Origin: Bryobacterales bacterium
GTDB taxonomy: Bacteria; Acidobacteriota; Terriglobia; Bryobacterales; Bryobacteraceae
DNA: 64,000 nt
Assembly: GCA_016716385.1 (NCBI GenBank)
Contig: JADJWL010000005.1
Span: forward strand, 372,001-436,000
Direction of reading: 5' to 3'
The notes under the pieces are model-generated. The model saw nothing but the letters and a program-made list of their open reading frames with translations, was not told the origin of the DNA and did no database searches. Position numbers and translations under genes: made by a program. Positions 36,015 to 44,985 of this stretch are shown one piece after another (the stretch's first letter is position 1; each line of letters begins with the position of its first letter).

Positions 36015-37003
36015 TGCCGCCCCCCCGGGACAAATACGAAGTCGGTGACGAGCGAGCCTTCGAGACCGGCGTTGCGCCAGTTGCGTCCCGCGTCGTCCGA
36101 CACGAACACTGCCTCTTCGTGCACGCTCGCGTACATCCTGCCCGGCTGGTCGGGATCGAACACGGCGCGCCAGATCTCCCGGCCCGGCATCCCGCTCTGG
36201 CGCTCTTCCCATGTCTGGCCGCCGTCCTCGCTCACGACGACGCCCGCCGCCCAACCGGCGATCGCGACCCGCCCCCGCGTCGTGGGATCGAACGAGACGT
36301 TGTAGAGGGTTCCGGCGGGAATCCCTGGGATCCGGCTCCAGGTCCGCCCGCCATCGCAGGAGGAGTACGCCCCGCTCGACTCCGTCGTGGCGATCCAGTC
36401 GTTCCCGTTGTGCGGCGACTGCTGGAGGTGGGTGGTCACCCGCAGGTGCGGCGCGGCGCTGCGCCATGTCGCGCCGCCGTCTTCGGTCAGCAGGACCCCG
36501 CTGTCGGTTCCGGCCAGCACCCGTCCGGCGGCCTCGCGGTCTACGGCCAGCGTCTGCGTGTACCGGCGGGCCACCCCCAGATCGACGCGCGTCCAGGCGC
36601 CGCCCCGGTCGCGGCTGACGGCAACCCCGTCGGGAAGCGCGATCCACACGGTGTCCGGGCTGTGGCGGTCCACCTTCACATCCCGCAATTCCGTGAAGTC
36701 CCACCCGGTCAGAAACGTCCAGGTGCGCCCGCCGTCAGCGGAGCGGATGCAGCCGTTGCCCGCCGCGATGTAGAGCACGCGCGGGTCGCGCGGGTCGTAA
36801 TCCAGCGTCATTACCGCCGGGTGCGGGTATCCGACGAGCGCCCACCCTGTCTTGAGCCGCTCAAAGAGCCCGCTCGGCCGCAGCTTCGCGCCCACCACCC
36901 AGCCCTTCGACGTGTGAGCGCCCAGGTACAGCCGGTGCTCGCCTGCGGCCGGCGCCGCGAGCCAGACGCAGATGGCAACCGAGATGCTGAGTTTCTGTTT
37001 CAT
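36011..37003 (-). CDS. Exported BNR/sialidase-type beta-propeller protein
   Basis: 330 residues with a signal peptide (about 1-21). At least five Asp-box-like repeats are visible (SADGGRTW, SRDRGGAW, TEDGGATW, SCDGGRTW, SEDGGQTW, SDDAGRNW), which cap blades of a beta-propeller as in sialidase/YCF48-like proteins. No catalytic sialidase residues are evident. It is translationally coupled to the following gene (4-base overlap). Its start codon overlaps that of the divergent GH105 gene. Confidence 0.82.
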   Translation of the reverse strand: MKQKLSISVAICVWLAAPAAGEHRLYLGAHTSKGWVVGAKLRPSGLFERLKTGWALVGYPHPAVMTLDYDPRDPRVLYIAAGNGCIRSADGGRTWTFLTGWDFTELRDVKVDRHSPDTVWIALPDGVAVSRDRGGAWTRVDLGVARRYTQTLAVDREAAGRVLAGTDSGVLLTEDGGATWRSAAPHLRVTTHLQQSPHNGNDWIATTESSGAYSSCDGGRTWSRIPGIPAGTLYNVSFDPTTRGRVAIAGWAAGVVVSEDGGQTWEERQSGMPGREIWRAVFDPDQPGRMYASVHEEAVFVSDDAGRNWRNAGLEGSLVTDFVFVPGGRQ

Positions 37004-38081
37004 GACGCGGCGTACCGCTCTCCTCCTGTTCCCTCTCGTCCGCAGCTTCGGCCAGGCTCCGTGGCGGACGGTCGCCGACCGGCTGATCCGAACCCCTCCC
37101 GATTCCTATCCGTTCAATTGGGGCGAGGGAGTGCAGATGATCGGACTCATGCAGGCGCACGGCCAATCCGGCGATGCCCGCTACGCCGATTATATGGAAC
37201 GCTGGGCCCGGCTCTTCGTGAACCGCGATCTCCGCGACCTGCTCGACACCGGACCCAAGCCCCGCGGCGAGCGCCCCGGCTATTGCGGCTACTGGAGTCC
37301 GGCCATCGCGATCTTCCAGCTTTACGAGGTCCGGCCGAAGCCGGAATACCTTGCGCTGGCGGACCGCGTCTGCGCCTTCGTCCGCGACGGGGCGGAGCGG
37401 AGTCCGGACGGGGCGCTGGGCCACTGGATCGGCAGCCACCAGCTTTGGGTCGATACGCTCTACATGGCCTGCCCGCTGTTGGCGGCATTGGGTCGTCACC
37501 ACCGCCGGCCCGACTGGATCGAGGACGCGGCGCGTCAGATCGTCCTCTATGCCGAGCGGCTCCAGGACCCAAGGAGCGGCCTTTTTTACCACATGTGGGA
37601 CTGGCAGACCGGCGAGCGCTCGCCCAGCCTCTGGGGGCGGGGCAATGGGTGGGTACTGATGTCGATCGCCGACACCGCGGCCGAACTGGATCCGGCTGGC
37701 GCGCGGTTCCGCCAACTGGCGAAGATCGCCGCGGCGATGCTCGTGGGGCTGCGCCAGACCCACCGCCCCGAAGGCACCTGGAACACGATCCTCGACGATG
37801 CCGCGAGCTATCCGGAGTCCTCCGCCACGTCGATGTTCTGCTACGGTTTGGCGAAGCTCGCGCGGTTCAAAGCGTTGCCCGCGGCTGAGGCTCTCCCCGT
37901 GGCGCGCCGCGCGTGGGAGGCCGTCAACGCCCGCTATGTGCGCGAGGGCCTGGTGACCGGGGTATCCGCCGGAACCGATCCGGGCAATGCCGCCAACTAC
38001 AAAGCGATCCGCACCGGAACCCAGACCTGGGGGACCGGCGCCTACCTCATGGCGGGCTCGGAGATGACGCGTGCACTATAA
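37002..38081 (+). CDS. Glycoside hydrolase family 105/88-like unsaturated uronyl hydrolase
   Basis: 359 residues from ATG 37002. A signal peptide (about 1-18) is followed by an (alpha/alpha)6-barrel with NWGEGVQMIGLMQAHG, DTLYMACPLLAALG, YHMWDWQTGERSPSLWGRGNGW and ATSMFCYGLAKLARF, matching YteR-like GH105 enzymes. These remove unsaturated galacturonyl residues from rhamnogalacturonan fragments. An upstream in-frame ATG at 36972 would put the start within the divergent gene and lacks a signal peptide at its N-terminus. Confidence 0.85.
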   Translation: MTRRTALLLFPLVRSFGQAPWRTVADRLIRTPPDSYPFNWGEGVQMIGLMQAHGQSGDARYADYMERWARLFVNRDLRDLLDTGPKPRGERPGYCGYWSPAIAIFQLYEVRPKPEYLALADRVCAFVRDGAERSPDGALGHWIGSHQLWVDTLYMACPLLAALGRHHRRPDWIEDAARQIVLYAERLQDPRSGLFYHMWDWQTGERSPSLWGRGNGWVLMSIADTAAELDPAGARFRQLAKIAAAMLVGLRQTHRPEGTWNTILDDAASYPESSATSMFCYGLAKLARFKALPAAEALPVARRAWEAVNARYVREGLVTGVSAGTDPGNAANYKAIRTGTQTWGTGAYLMAGSEMTRAL

Positions 38082-38089
38082 TCGTGCCC

Positions 38090-39304
38090 ATGATCGATCG
38101 GCGTAGCTTTCTGTTGGCCGGCGCGGCCGCGGGCATGGCCTGCCGGATGAGCGCGGACCGTGAGCCGGACTACGCGGCGCCCGCGTACGAAGCGCCCCTG
38201 CTCGACTTCTCAACCGTCAAGGCCCCGGTGAGGATCGAATCCATCGAGTTGCTGCGTGCCGGCAAGGAGTATTTCGTGCGCGCCACCGGCGGCGGACTCT
38301 CGGGCGTCGTCCGCACCAAGCAGGTTGAACACTACATCCCAATCCTGCTCGACCTCGTGATCCCGCATTTCATTGGCGGGGACGCCCGCGATCTCGAAGC
38401 GTTGATCGACCTCGTCTATACGAAGAACTACAAGATCTCCGGGCAGGCCTTCTGGTGCCCGGTGGCGTACGTCGAGCAGAGCCTCCTGGATCTGCTGGGG
38501 CGCGTCGCGGGCAAACCCGCAGGTTCGTTCTTCGGCCCCGTGACTCGTACGGAAATTCCGGTGTACCTGTCCGGCTCAGGACGTGAGACGACCGCTGAAG
38601 AAGAGGTGGACGTCTATGTCCGTGGCGTCCAGGCCACGGGCGCCAAAGCCGTGAAGTTCAAGATCGGCGGGCGCATGAGCCGCAACGCCGACGCCACGCC
38701 CGGCAGGACGGCCAAACTGCTCGACCTGGCGCGCAGGAAACTGGGCGACGGCATCGTACTCTACGCCGACGCCAACGGGTCGTACGACGCCCGCAAGGGG
38801 ATCGAGATCGGCCGCCAGTTGGAAAAGCTCGGCTTCCAGTTCTTCGAGGAGCCTTGCCCGTGGGAAGAGTTAACGGAGACGAAGAAGGTCGCCGACGCCC
38901 TCGATATCCCGGTGGCGGGCGGCGAGTGCGACCACAGCCTCTGGCGCTACCAATACATGGTGGAACAGCGCGTCGTGGACATCGTCCAGCCGGACCTCAA
39001 CTACAACGGCGGCCTGATCCGCGCCGCCCGCGTGGCCCGCATGGCGCGCGAGGCCGGACTGCCCATCACACCGCACAACACGCAGACCGGCGCCTCATCC
39101 GGCAACATCCTGCAGTTCGCTTCCGTGATTCCGAACACCGGACCCTACATGGAATACCCGTGGCGCAGGCCGCCGAAGCAGGAAAGCTGGTTCACCCCGC
39201 ATTTCGACGTCGCCGGCGGCGCGGTCCCGGTCCCGAAGGGTCCCGGGCTCGGTGTCGAGATCGACCCGGACTATCTCAGGAAAGCGGAGCGAATCGCGAC
39301 GTAA
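38090..39304 (+). CDS. Enolase-superfamily enzyme (mandelate racemase/muconate lactonizing group)
   Basis: 404 residues. A Tat signal (DRRSFLLAGAAAGMAC) is followed by the capping domain and a barrel with the base motif KFKIGG (Lys-x-Lys), metal ligands in YADANGSY, FEEPCPWE and GGECD, and the catalytic His in ITPHNTQTG. Sugar-acid dehydratases are the likeliest activity given the GH105 and GntP neighbours. The 3' end overlaps the convergent FHA-cyclase gene by 29 bases. Confidence 0.88.
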   Translation: MIDRRSFLLAGAAAGMACRMSADREPDYAAPAYEAPLLDFSTVKAPVRIESIELLRAGKEYFVRATGGGLSGVVRTKQVEHYIPILLDLVIPHFIGGDARDLEALIDLVYTKNYKISGQAFWCPVAYVEQSLLDLLGRVAGKPAGSFFGPVTRTEIPVYLSGSGRETTAEEEVDVYVRGVQATGAKAVKFKIGGRMSRNADATPGRTAKLLDLARRKLGDGIVLYADANGSYDARKGIEIGRQLEKLGFQFFEEPCPWEELTETKKVADALDIPVAGGECDHSLWRYQYMVEQRVVDIVQPDLNYNGGLIRAARVARMAREAGLPITPHNTQTGASSGNILQFASVIPNTGPYMEYPWRRPPKQESWFTPHFDVAGGAVPVPKGPGLGVEIDPDYLRKAERIAT

Positions 39305-40265
39305 TCCCCAGACTGCGCCGCAACTCGTCGTAGCAGATACAGTAGGCGCTCTGGGGCTGGTCGTAGCCCTTCAGCGCGACGTCCTTCGCCCTGTAACCCC
39401 GGGCCAGGCCAAGCTTCCGGAGAAATTCGTAGGCCGCACTGCTGACTGCTACGTCGCACTGCAGGACGCGCGTTGCCGCCTCCAGGCGGAACGCCAGGTT
39501 GACCGTATCCCCGACGGCGGTATGGTCCGCGAACGCTTCGTTGCCCAGGTTGCCCAGAGAGGCGAACCCGGTGCTGATTCCCACGCTGCACGACACCGCC
39601 TGCGGCAAGCCCAGATCGCCCGGGAGAGACTCCACCTCCTCGGAAATCCAGGCCGCGCACTCAAGAACCCGCCGCGCCTCCTCCACCGTCGGCTCGTTGC
39701 CGGCGTGGAGCCAGATCGCCATCACGGCATCGCCGATGTACTTCTGTGCCCAGGCGCCCTGCTGCTGCAGGTACTTCCCGCAACGTCCGGAGAGCGTTCC
39801 GATGAACCTGGCCGTCATCTCCGGCCCCAGGCGCTGGGACAGTCCCGTGAACCCCCGAACATCGGCGACCAGGACCGTGGCCAGGCGCACGGAAAAGAAG
39901 CCGACCGTCCGTTCGTCCGGCGCCTCCGGCGCGCGAGCCGGAACACTCGTGTCAACCCTCGCGCAGGAGAAGACAAACTGGTATTCCCCGATGGTGACGT
40001 GATCTCCGTCCCGCAACACGTGCGCCGTCACACGTGAACCGTTCACAAACGTACCGTTGCGGCTGCCCATGTCCGAGAGCAGGTATTGCTCTCCCGGCAG
40101 GTGCTGGACAATCGCGTGGCTCCGCGAGATCAGTTCGCTCCGCAGAACCAGTTCGTTTCCCTCCGCCCGGCCAATGCGGAACAGGGGAGCCCCGGCGAGA
40201 TCGAAGACGCTCTCCGGACTGCCGGAAATCATCGTCAGCCGCGGCTGTACTAGGGTCGATTCCAT
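39276..40265 (-). CDS. FHA domain-class III nucleotide cyclase fusion
   Basis: 329 residues. The FHA domain (about 25-100) shows IGRAEGNELVL, LISRSHAIV and LSDMGSRNGTFVNGSRV, so it should bind a phosphothreonine peptide. The cyclase domain (about 125-300) has TVLVADVRGFTGLSQRL, KYIGDAVMAIW and HTAVGDTVNLAFRLE. This suggests that a Ser/Thr kinase signal feeds into cyclic nucleotide production. It is the second class III cyclase in the window. Confidence 0.9.
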   Translation of the reverse strand: MESTLVQPRLTMISGSPESVFDLAGAPLFRIGRAEGNELVLRSELISRSHAIVQHLPGEQYLLSDMGSRNGTFVNGSRVTAHVLRDGDHVTIGEYQFVFSCARVDTSVPARAPEAPDERTVGFFSVRLATVLVADVRGFTGLSQRLGPEMTARFIGTLSGRCGKYLQQQGAWAQKYIGDAVMAIWLHAGNEPTVEEARRVLECAAWISEEVESLPGDLGLPQAVSCSVGISTGFASLGNLGNEAFADHTAVGDTVNLAFRLEAATRVLQCDVAVSSAAYEFLRKLGLARGYRAKDVALKGYDQPQSAYCICYDELRRSLGITSRFAPLS

Positions 40266-40326
40266 GCCGGTTCTCAGGTCTCTCTTCTACTATAGCGGCC
40301 TATCGCCCCCAGTCTTATCACAATTT

Positions 40327-41685
40327 TTACCGCAGCGGTACCAGGACGCTGGCCGCCAGTGTCACCAGGAAGCCGCTGACCCCCATGACGGACATGAGAA
40401 CCGACCGTGTCTTGAGCGTTTCCATCTCCGTCAACCCGGTCATCGAGCGGTACACCCAGAAGCCGCTGTCATTCATCCACGATCCGGTCATCGAGCCGCA
40501 GGCGACGGCCATGACGAGGTACACCGGGTGGCAGGTCGGCGGCGTCGCCGCCGCGAGCGCGGCCGTGATCGAAGAGCCCGTAATCATCGCCACCGTCCCC
40601 GACCCTTGCGCGATCTTGAACAGCACGGCTACCACAAACGCCAGCACGACCAGCGAGACGCCGAATTGCTGAGCGATGGCTCCCAGGGACTTCCCCACGC
40701 CCGCCGCCTCGAGCATGCCTCCAAACGCGCCTCCGCCGGCCGTGATCAGGATAATCATGCCCGCCGAATTCATCGCCTCCTCGATCGGACGGGCGAGTGC
40801 GGCAAGACTCAGGCTCTTCTGGCGCGCCAGGATCCACACCGAGATCACCGCGGCCAGCAGCAGCGCGAAGCTGGCGTCGCCGAAGAATGTCATCCACCGG
40901 GCGAAGGTGCTCCCCTTCGCCAGCGTGCCGGCGGCCGTGTTGACCGAAATCAGCAGGACCGGCAACAGGATCGGAGACATCGACAGCCAGAATCCCGGCA
41001 GCTCGCTGTCCGGCTTGGCCGCGATCTCCCGCAGCTCGCTCACCGGGACCCCGGGTGTTTCGCGGATCTCGATCGGCATGGTGCGATTCGCCCAGGCGGC
41101 GTAGAGCCAGCCCGTTGTGGACGCCACCGCCGCAATCCCGATCCCGACCAGGATCGTCAGTCCCACGTCCACACCCAGGATCGCCGCGCCCGCCAGCGGA
41201 CCCGGCGTGGGCGGCACGAACGCGTGCGTCGACGACGCGCCCGCCGAGATCGCCATGGTTAGCAGCATGTAGTCGCGCCCGCCCATCCGCACGCACATCG
41301 CGCGCGCCAGGGGGATCAGCAAATAGAAAACGGTGTCCGCGAAGACCGGAATGCTCAATACGAATCCCGTAACCGTCATCGACAGCGACGCCCGGCGCTC
41401 GCCGATCGCCCGCACGAAGACGCGCGTGATCCGGTCGGCCGCCCCGGATTCCATCAGGCACTGCCCGACGATCGCCGCCGTCAGAATCACGATCCCGATC
41501 CGCCCGACGACGTTCCCGAACCGGTCGCCGACCTGCTTCATCACGTCCGTGATGGCGATCTCGGGCGACAGCAGGCCGATCAGGATCGCGACCCCGATCA
41601 ACGCCAGAAAAGCGTTGATCTTCATGCGGATAATCAGAAACAGGACGGCAACGATGGAGACCAGCAGGATACCGAGCGGATGCAT
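40327..41685 (-). CDS. GntP-family gluconate/sugar-acid:H+ permease
   Basis: 452 residues with about 12 hydrophobic segments and the GntP signatures GFVLSIPVFADTVFYLLIPL, AFVPPTPGPLAGA and GSMTGSWMNDSGFWVY. Family substrates are gluconate, idonate, glycerate and related acids. It lies 61 bases after the FHA-cyclase start on the same strand side and close to an enolase-superfamily enzyme, which fits sugar-acid uptake. Confidence 0.92.
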   Translation of the reverse strand: MHPLGILLVSIVAVLFLIIRMKINAFLALIGVAILIGLLSPEIAITDVMKQVGDRFGNVVGRIGIVILTAAIVGQCLMESGAADRITRVFVRAIGERRASLSMTVTGFVLSIPVFADTVFYLLIPLARAMCVRMGGRDYMLLTMAISAGASSTHAFVPPTPGPLAGAAILGVDVGLTILVGIGIAAVASTTGWLYAAWANRTMPIEIRETPGVPVSELREIAAKPDSELPGFWLSMSPILLPVLLISVNTAAGTLAKGSTFARWMTFFGDASFALLLAAVISVWILARQKSLSLAALARPIEEAMNSAGMIILITAGGGAFGGMLEAAGVGKSLGAIAQQFGVSLVVLAFVVAVLFKIAQGSGTVAMITGSSITAALAAATPPTCHPVYLVMAVACGSMTGSWMNDSGFWVYRSMTGLTEMETLKTRSVLMSVMGVSGFLVTLAASVLVPLR

Positions 41686-41841
41686 GGACCCCCAATCTTA
41701 TCGAACCTGCGTGTCCTCGTGCGGAGATGAAGTGGCTGAGCGATGCCCCGCCGTCCCCAATTGTGACCGTGACCCTCCCCGCGCGGTACGATGCATAGAG
41801 GCGCCACATCCGTGGCCCGTCTACCGAAGAGGTTGTCTCGA

Positions 41842-42570
41842 GTGAACCGAACCAAAGCGCTGCTGTTTCTCTTCTTGTGCCCGATCGGGGCGATGTGGCT
41901 TCAGGGCCAGGATGGGGATCCGGTCTATGTCCGCCGGATTTCGGCCGGGATCATCGGCGCGATCTCACCTCTGGATTCGGTGCGCTCGGAAAAGCGCGTC
42001 ACCAACCTCGATACGACGCCGCCCACCGAGGTCCAGGCCGAGAGCCGCGCTTCCTCGAGCATGCTCGGTTATGGCTTTGTCGTGCAGGCGGCCATCACCG
42101 ACCGCACCGCCATCGCGATCAGCCCGATCCTGCGGAAAGCGAAGTTCGAAACGTTCCGCGCCGTCATCGTGGGTGTGAACCAGCCGCAGGGCACCAACAT
42201 CGACGAGGACGTGCGCGCCGGCTACCTCGATGTGCCGGTTCTCGGCCGCTGGTACGGCAAGAGCCGCTGGGACGAAGGCCCGCGGTTCTTTCTGGAAGGC
42301 GGACCCACGATGCGCTGGGTGCGCAATGTGAGGACGCAGCGGGACACCCTCTCTCCGAACCAGACCCGCACGTCGGACAACATCCCTATCGAACACCGCA
42401 AGCGGTTCCTCGGCGCGACGGCCGGCTTCGGGTTGCAGTTCATCGACGACATCGGCATTCGAGTCGTGCCGGAGTTCCGCTACACGCGCTGGCTTGCCAG
42501 CGCCTTCGACACCACCTCCGCCCGCAGCCGGCGCGATCAGTTCGAAGTGCTGGTGTCGATCACGTTCTGA
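41842..42570 (+). CDS. Outer-membrane beta-barrel protein (PorT-like)
   Basis: 242 residues from the GTG at 41842, chosen because AAGAGG lies upstream and it gives a proper signal peptide (about 1-22). Alternating aromatic/hydrophobic strands, e.g. AGYLDVPVLGRWYG and RFFLEGGPTMRWVRN, and a terminal Phe (FEVLVSITF) fit a small outer-membrane barrel. Its function is unknown. Its end overlaps the convergent gene by 34 bases. Confidence 0.72.
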   Translation: MNRTKALLFLFLCPIGAMWLQGQDGDPVYVRRISAGIIGAISPLDSVRSEKRVTNLDTTPPTEVQAESRASSSMLGYGFVVQAAITDRTAIAISPILRKAKFETFRAVIVGVNQPQGTNIDEDVRAGYLDVPVLGRWYGKSRWDEGPRFFLEGGPTMRWVRNVRTQRDTLSPNQTRTSDNIPIEHRKRFLGATAGFGLQFIDDIGIRVVPEFRYTRWLASAFDTTSARSRRDQFEVLVSITF

Positions 42571-43670
42571 GAGAGCCTCGCCGCCAGGTAGCCGACCGGG
42601 TCGCCCGCCTCGCGCGACACCTCCGCCAGTTGTGCGGCATCCCCCGCCATCTGGCAGAGCACAGCCACCGGCGGGCAGCGCAACTGCGACGCCGGCATTC
42701 CGGTTAGGTGCTGGCGGGCGATCGGGATCGCCTCTGCAGGGCGGTCCAGCCGCACCAGGAGCCGCACCAGAGCCTCCGCTCCGACAGCGGCTGCGATGCC
42801 CTCGTATCCGTCCAGCTTCGCGCGGAAGTGCGCGATCGCTTCCTCCTGCCGCCTCCCGAGCAGCGCTTCCAGGTACAAGCCACTATCCGTAAACAGGTCT
42901 TCGAACGGCGCATCCCCCTTGAACTGGAAGTTGTGCGACAGCCGCTTCCCGTATTCCGTGAGTTCCACCGCACGCTCGAGTGTCGCCGGATCCTCGGCGT
43001 CCAGCGCATGGCGGAGCACCGAGCCCACGTGCGACGTATCGACGTAGTAGGCGTATTCGCCGAACAGCCAGTCCCGGCCGGCGATCAACTCCCGCACGCT
43101 GCCTTCTGGAGCCGCGCCCTCATGCCGCTCAATTGCGCGCCGGAGATTGGCTGCGAGTTCGCCGTAGAGCGTATCGACCAGCATGCGCAGCGATTCGGCA
43201 CGGCCGTCCTCTGACGGATAGTGGTCAAAGCAGGTGATCGCGCGGCAGATCCCATGGTGGGCCAGGATCAATTCCAGACCCTTCCGCGGATTGGCGCCCT
43301 CGTAGTACGCGATCTGCAGAACCGCCTCGATGCCTTCCCGCGCGGTCTCGTGCTCGATCGCCCGGGCGACCGGCTCCGGCTCGCCGATCGCGCGGAAATA
43401 CGGCCAGGCGCGCGGGATATCGCCGTCGGCGAGGTACATCTCTCCCACCTCGCGGGCCGCCCCGAGACAGGCTTCGTCGTACTCGCGCTGCGCATCGGGC
43501 GCGAGTCCGGAAGGGCTCTGCGTCACCAGCAGCGGCAACCCCAGCCGGCTCCGGACGGCCATCGTGCGCAACTCGAACAGTTCCGGGTACCGTTTCTCCG
43601 CGCGCAGCCGCTCCGCCAGAGCGTCGAATGCCCCGCCGCCCGCGCTATCGATGAGATCGAAGAGGGTCAC
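42537..43670 (-). CDS. Helical-repeat protein of unknown function
   Basis: 377 residues from the GTG at 43670, coupled to the amidohydrolase by a GTGA overlap. The sequence is largely helical with TPR-like stretches and motifs such as GEMYLADGDIPRAWPYFRAI and LARQHLTGMP-like ends, but no firm family. It has no signal peptide. As the last gene of the leftward operon from the NCS1 permease, it may act on the same substrate. Confidence 0.7.
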   Translation of the reverse strand: MTLFDLIDSAGGGAFDALAERLRAEKRYPELFELRTMAVRSRLGLPLLVTQSPSGLAPDAQREYDEACLGAAREVGEMYLADGDIPRAWPYFRAIGEPEPVARAIEHETAREGIEAVLQIAYYEGANPRKGLELILAHHGICRAITCFDHYPSEDGRAESLRMLVDTLYGELAANLRRAIERHEGAAPEGSVRELIAGRDWLFGEYAYYVDTSHVGSVLRHALDAEDPATLERAVELTEYGKRLSHNFQFKGDAPFEDLFTDSGLYLEALLGRRQEEAIAHFRAKLDGYEGIAAAVGAEALVRLLVRLDRPAEAIPIARQHLTGMPASQLRCPPVAVLCQMAGDAAQLAEVSREAGDPVGYLAARLSQNVIDTSTSN

Positions 43671-44593
43671 GCCGGCATCCCGGGGAACTTCCAGATGTCC
43701 AGCGCGTTCTTCCCGAGCAGCAGTTCGCGGTCCTCCTCGGTATAGAAATCGAGGTGGACGTCGACGAACTCGAGTTCCTTGTCCATCGGCAACTCCCAGC
43801 GCGGGCGTGGATACCCGGTCCCCCAGATGAGCTGCTTCGGGCCGAACTCCTCGTAGGTCGCTTTGAAAAACGGGAACGTGTCGCGGTACGGGAACTCTTT
43901 CGTCAGCGAGAGTTCGTAAGGCTCGGAGGCGCTGATCCACACCTGCGGGAACTTCTTGAGGCGGAACATCAGCTTGAACTCCTCCCACGGGTCGTCCTTC
44001 TTCAAGTCCGGTTTGCCCAGGTGGTCGACCACGATCTTCACGCCCGGGAAGCGTCCCGCCATTTCCTCAAGCATCGGCATCTGGTGCGGCAGGATGTAGT
44101 AATTAAACACCGCCCCCAATTTCTCCGCCTCTTCCCAGAGCGGATAGTGCTCCTTCGAGTTCAGCCACGTCGACTTCGGGTGATAGATCGGGCTGAAGCG
44201 CATCCCCTGGAACCCGTGCTCCACCACCCAGTAGCGCAGGCGCTCGGCCACGTTGGGATCTTCTGGGTTGATCAGCCCGTGCGCCACGAACAGGTCGGGG
44301 TAGCTGTGCAGGGAGTGCCGGATGTAGGAATTGTCCCAGCCGAAATAGCGCGGATTGACCAGCACCGCGTAGCGGAGGTTGAAGTCCTTCATCTGCGACA
44401 CCTGGTTCTCAATCGGCGCCGGCTCTTTCACGACGAGATTGGGACGCTCAGGATGCGCGAAGGGAAACTTCGGGTCGAGCGTCCAGACTTCGAGGTGCGT
44501 GTCGATAATCAGGCGATCTTTCTTCTTCGGGGTGCAGGCCGTGAGCGCGGCGGCGCCGGCGAGCCACTGGCGGCGGGTGATGGCTGCGGACAT
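43667..44593 (-). CDS. Exported amidohydrolase-2 family protein (Tat lipoprotein-like)
   Basis: 308 residues from ATG 44593 (ATG 44602 possible). The leader ITRRQWLAGAAALTAC has twin arginines and a lipobox, implying a Tat-exported lipoprotein. The TIM-barrel domain has IIDTHLEVWTLD in place of the usual HxH, FQGMRFSPIYHP, KIVVDHLGKPD and LIWGTGYPRP, like 2-pyrone-4,6-dicarboxylate-lactonase relatives. The first metal motif is degenerate (THLE), so it may be metal-independent or a sugar lactonase. Confidence 0.8.
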   Translation of the reverse strand: MSAAITRRQWLAGAAALTACTPKKKDRLIIDTHLEVWTLDPKFPFAHPERPNLVVKEPAPIENQVSQMKDFNLRYAVLVNPRYFGWDNSYIRHSLHSYPDLFVAHGLINPEDPNVAERLRYWVVEHGFQGMRFSPIYHPKSTWLNSKEHYPLWEEAEKLGAVFNYYILPHQMPMLEEMAGRFPGVKIVVDHLGKPDLKKDDPWEEFKLMFRLKKFPQVWISASEPYELSLTKEFPYRDTFPFFKATYEEFGPKQLIWGTGYPRPRWELPMDKELEFVDVHLDFYTEEDRELLLGKNALDIWKFPGMPA

Positions 44594-44610
44594 GCGATCC
44601 ATTGTATGCG

Positions 44611-44985
44611 CTAGAACGGATCGCGCATGGACCCGGGGCCCGGCGGCTGGCGGGGAAGCCAATACGAATCCGCCGCGGGGTCGAACTTCCGGCGCATCGG
44701 GTCGCGCCCGGCCAGGCGCATCGCCAGGCCCATCGGCGTGAACACGCCGTAGAACAGGATCGCCAGGACCACGGGATGAACAACCTTCCCCATCAGAATC
44801 CCAAGCTGCCTCCAGGCGCGGTTGAGCGGGCCCAGGAGTCGCGGCGCCGCCCATCCCGCCAGCAGGAAACCTACGGCAACCGCGAGCGCCCACACACGCA
44901 TCGGAAGTCCCGCGCGCAGCGGATACACGCCGAAGATCGCGAACGCCGCCGCCATCACGAAGCCGAAGCTCCGCTCTTCCCGCAT
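44611..44985 (-). CDS. SxtJ-like small membrane protein
   Basis: 124 residues with three to four hydrophobic segments. FGFVMAAAFAIFGVYPL, LGPLNRAWRQLGILMG and FTPMGLAMRLAGRDPMRRKFDP resemble the SxtJ membrane family named after a saxitoxin-cluster gene but widespread with unknown function; no toxin synthesis is implied. The start overlaps the permease stop by one base (TGATG). Confidence 0.75.
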   Translation of the reverse strand: MREERSFGFVMAAAFAIFGVYPLRAGLPMRVWALAVAVGFLLAGWAAPRLLGPLNRAWRQLGILMGKVVHPVVLAILFYGVFTPMGLAMRLAGRDPMRRKFDPAADSYWLPRQPPGPGSMRDPF

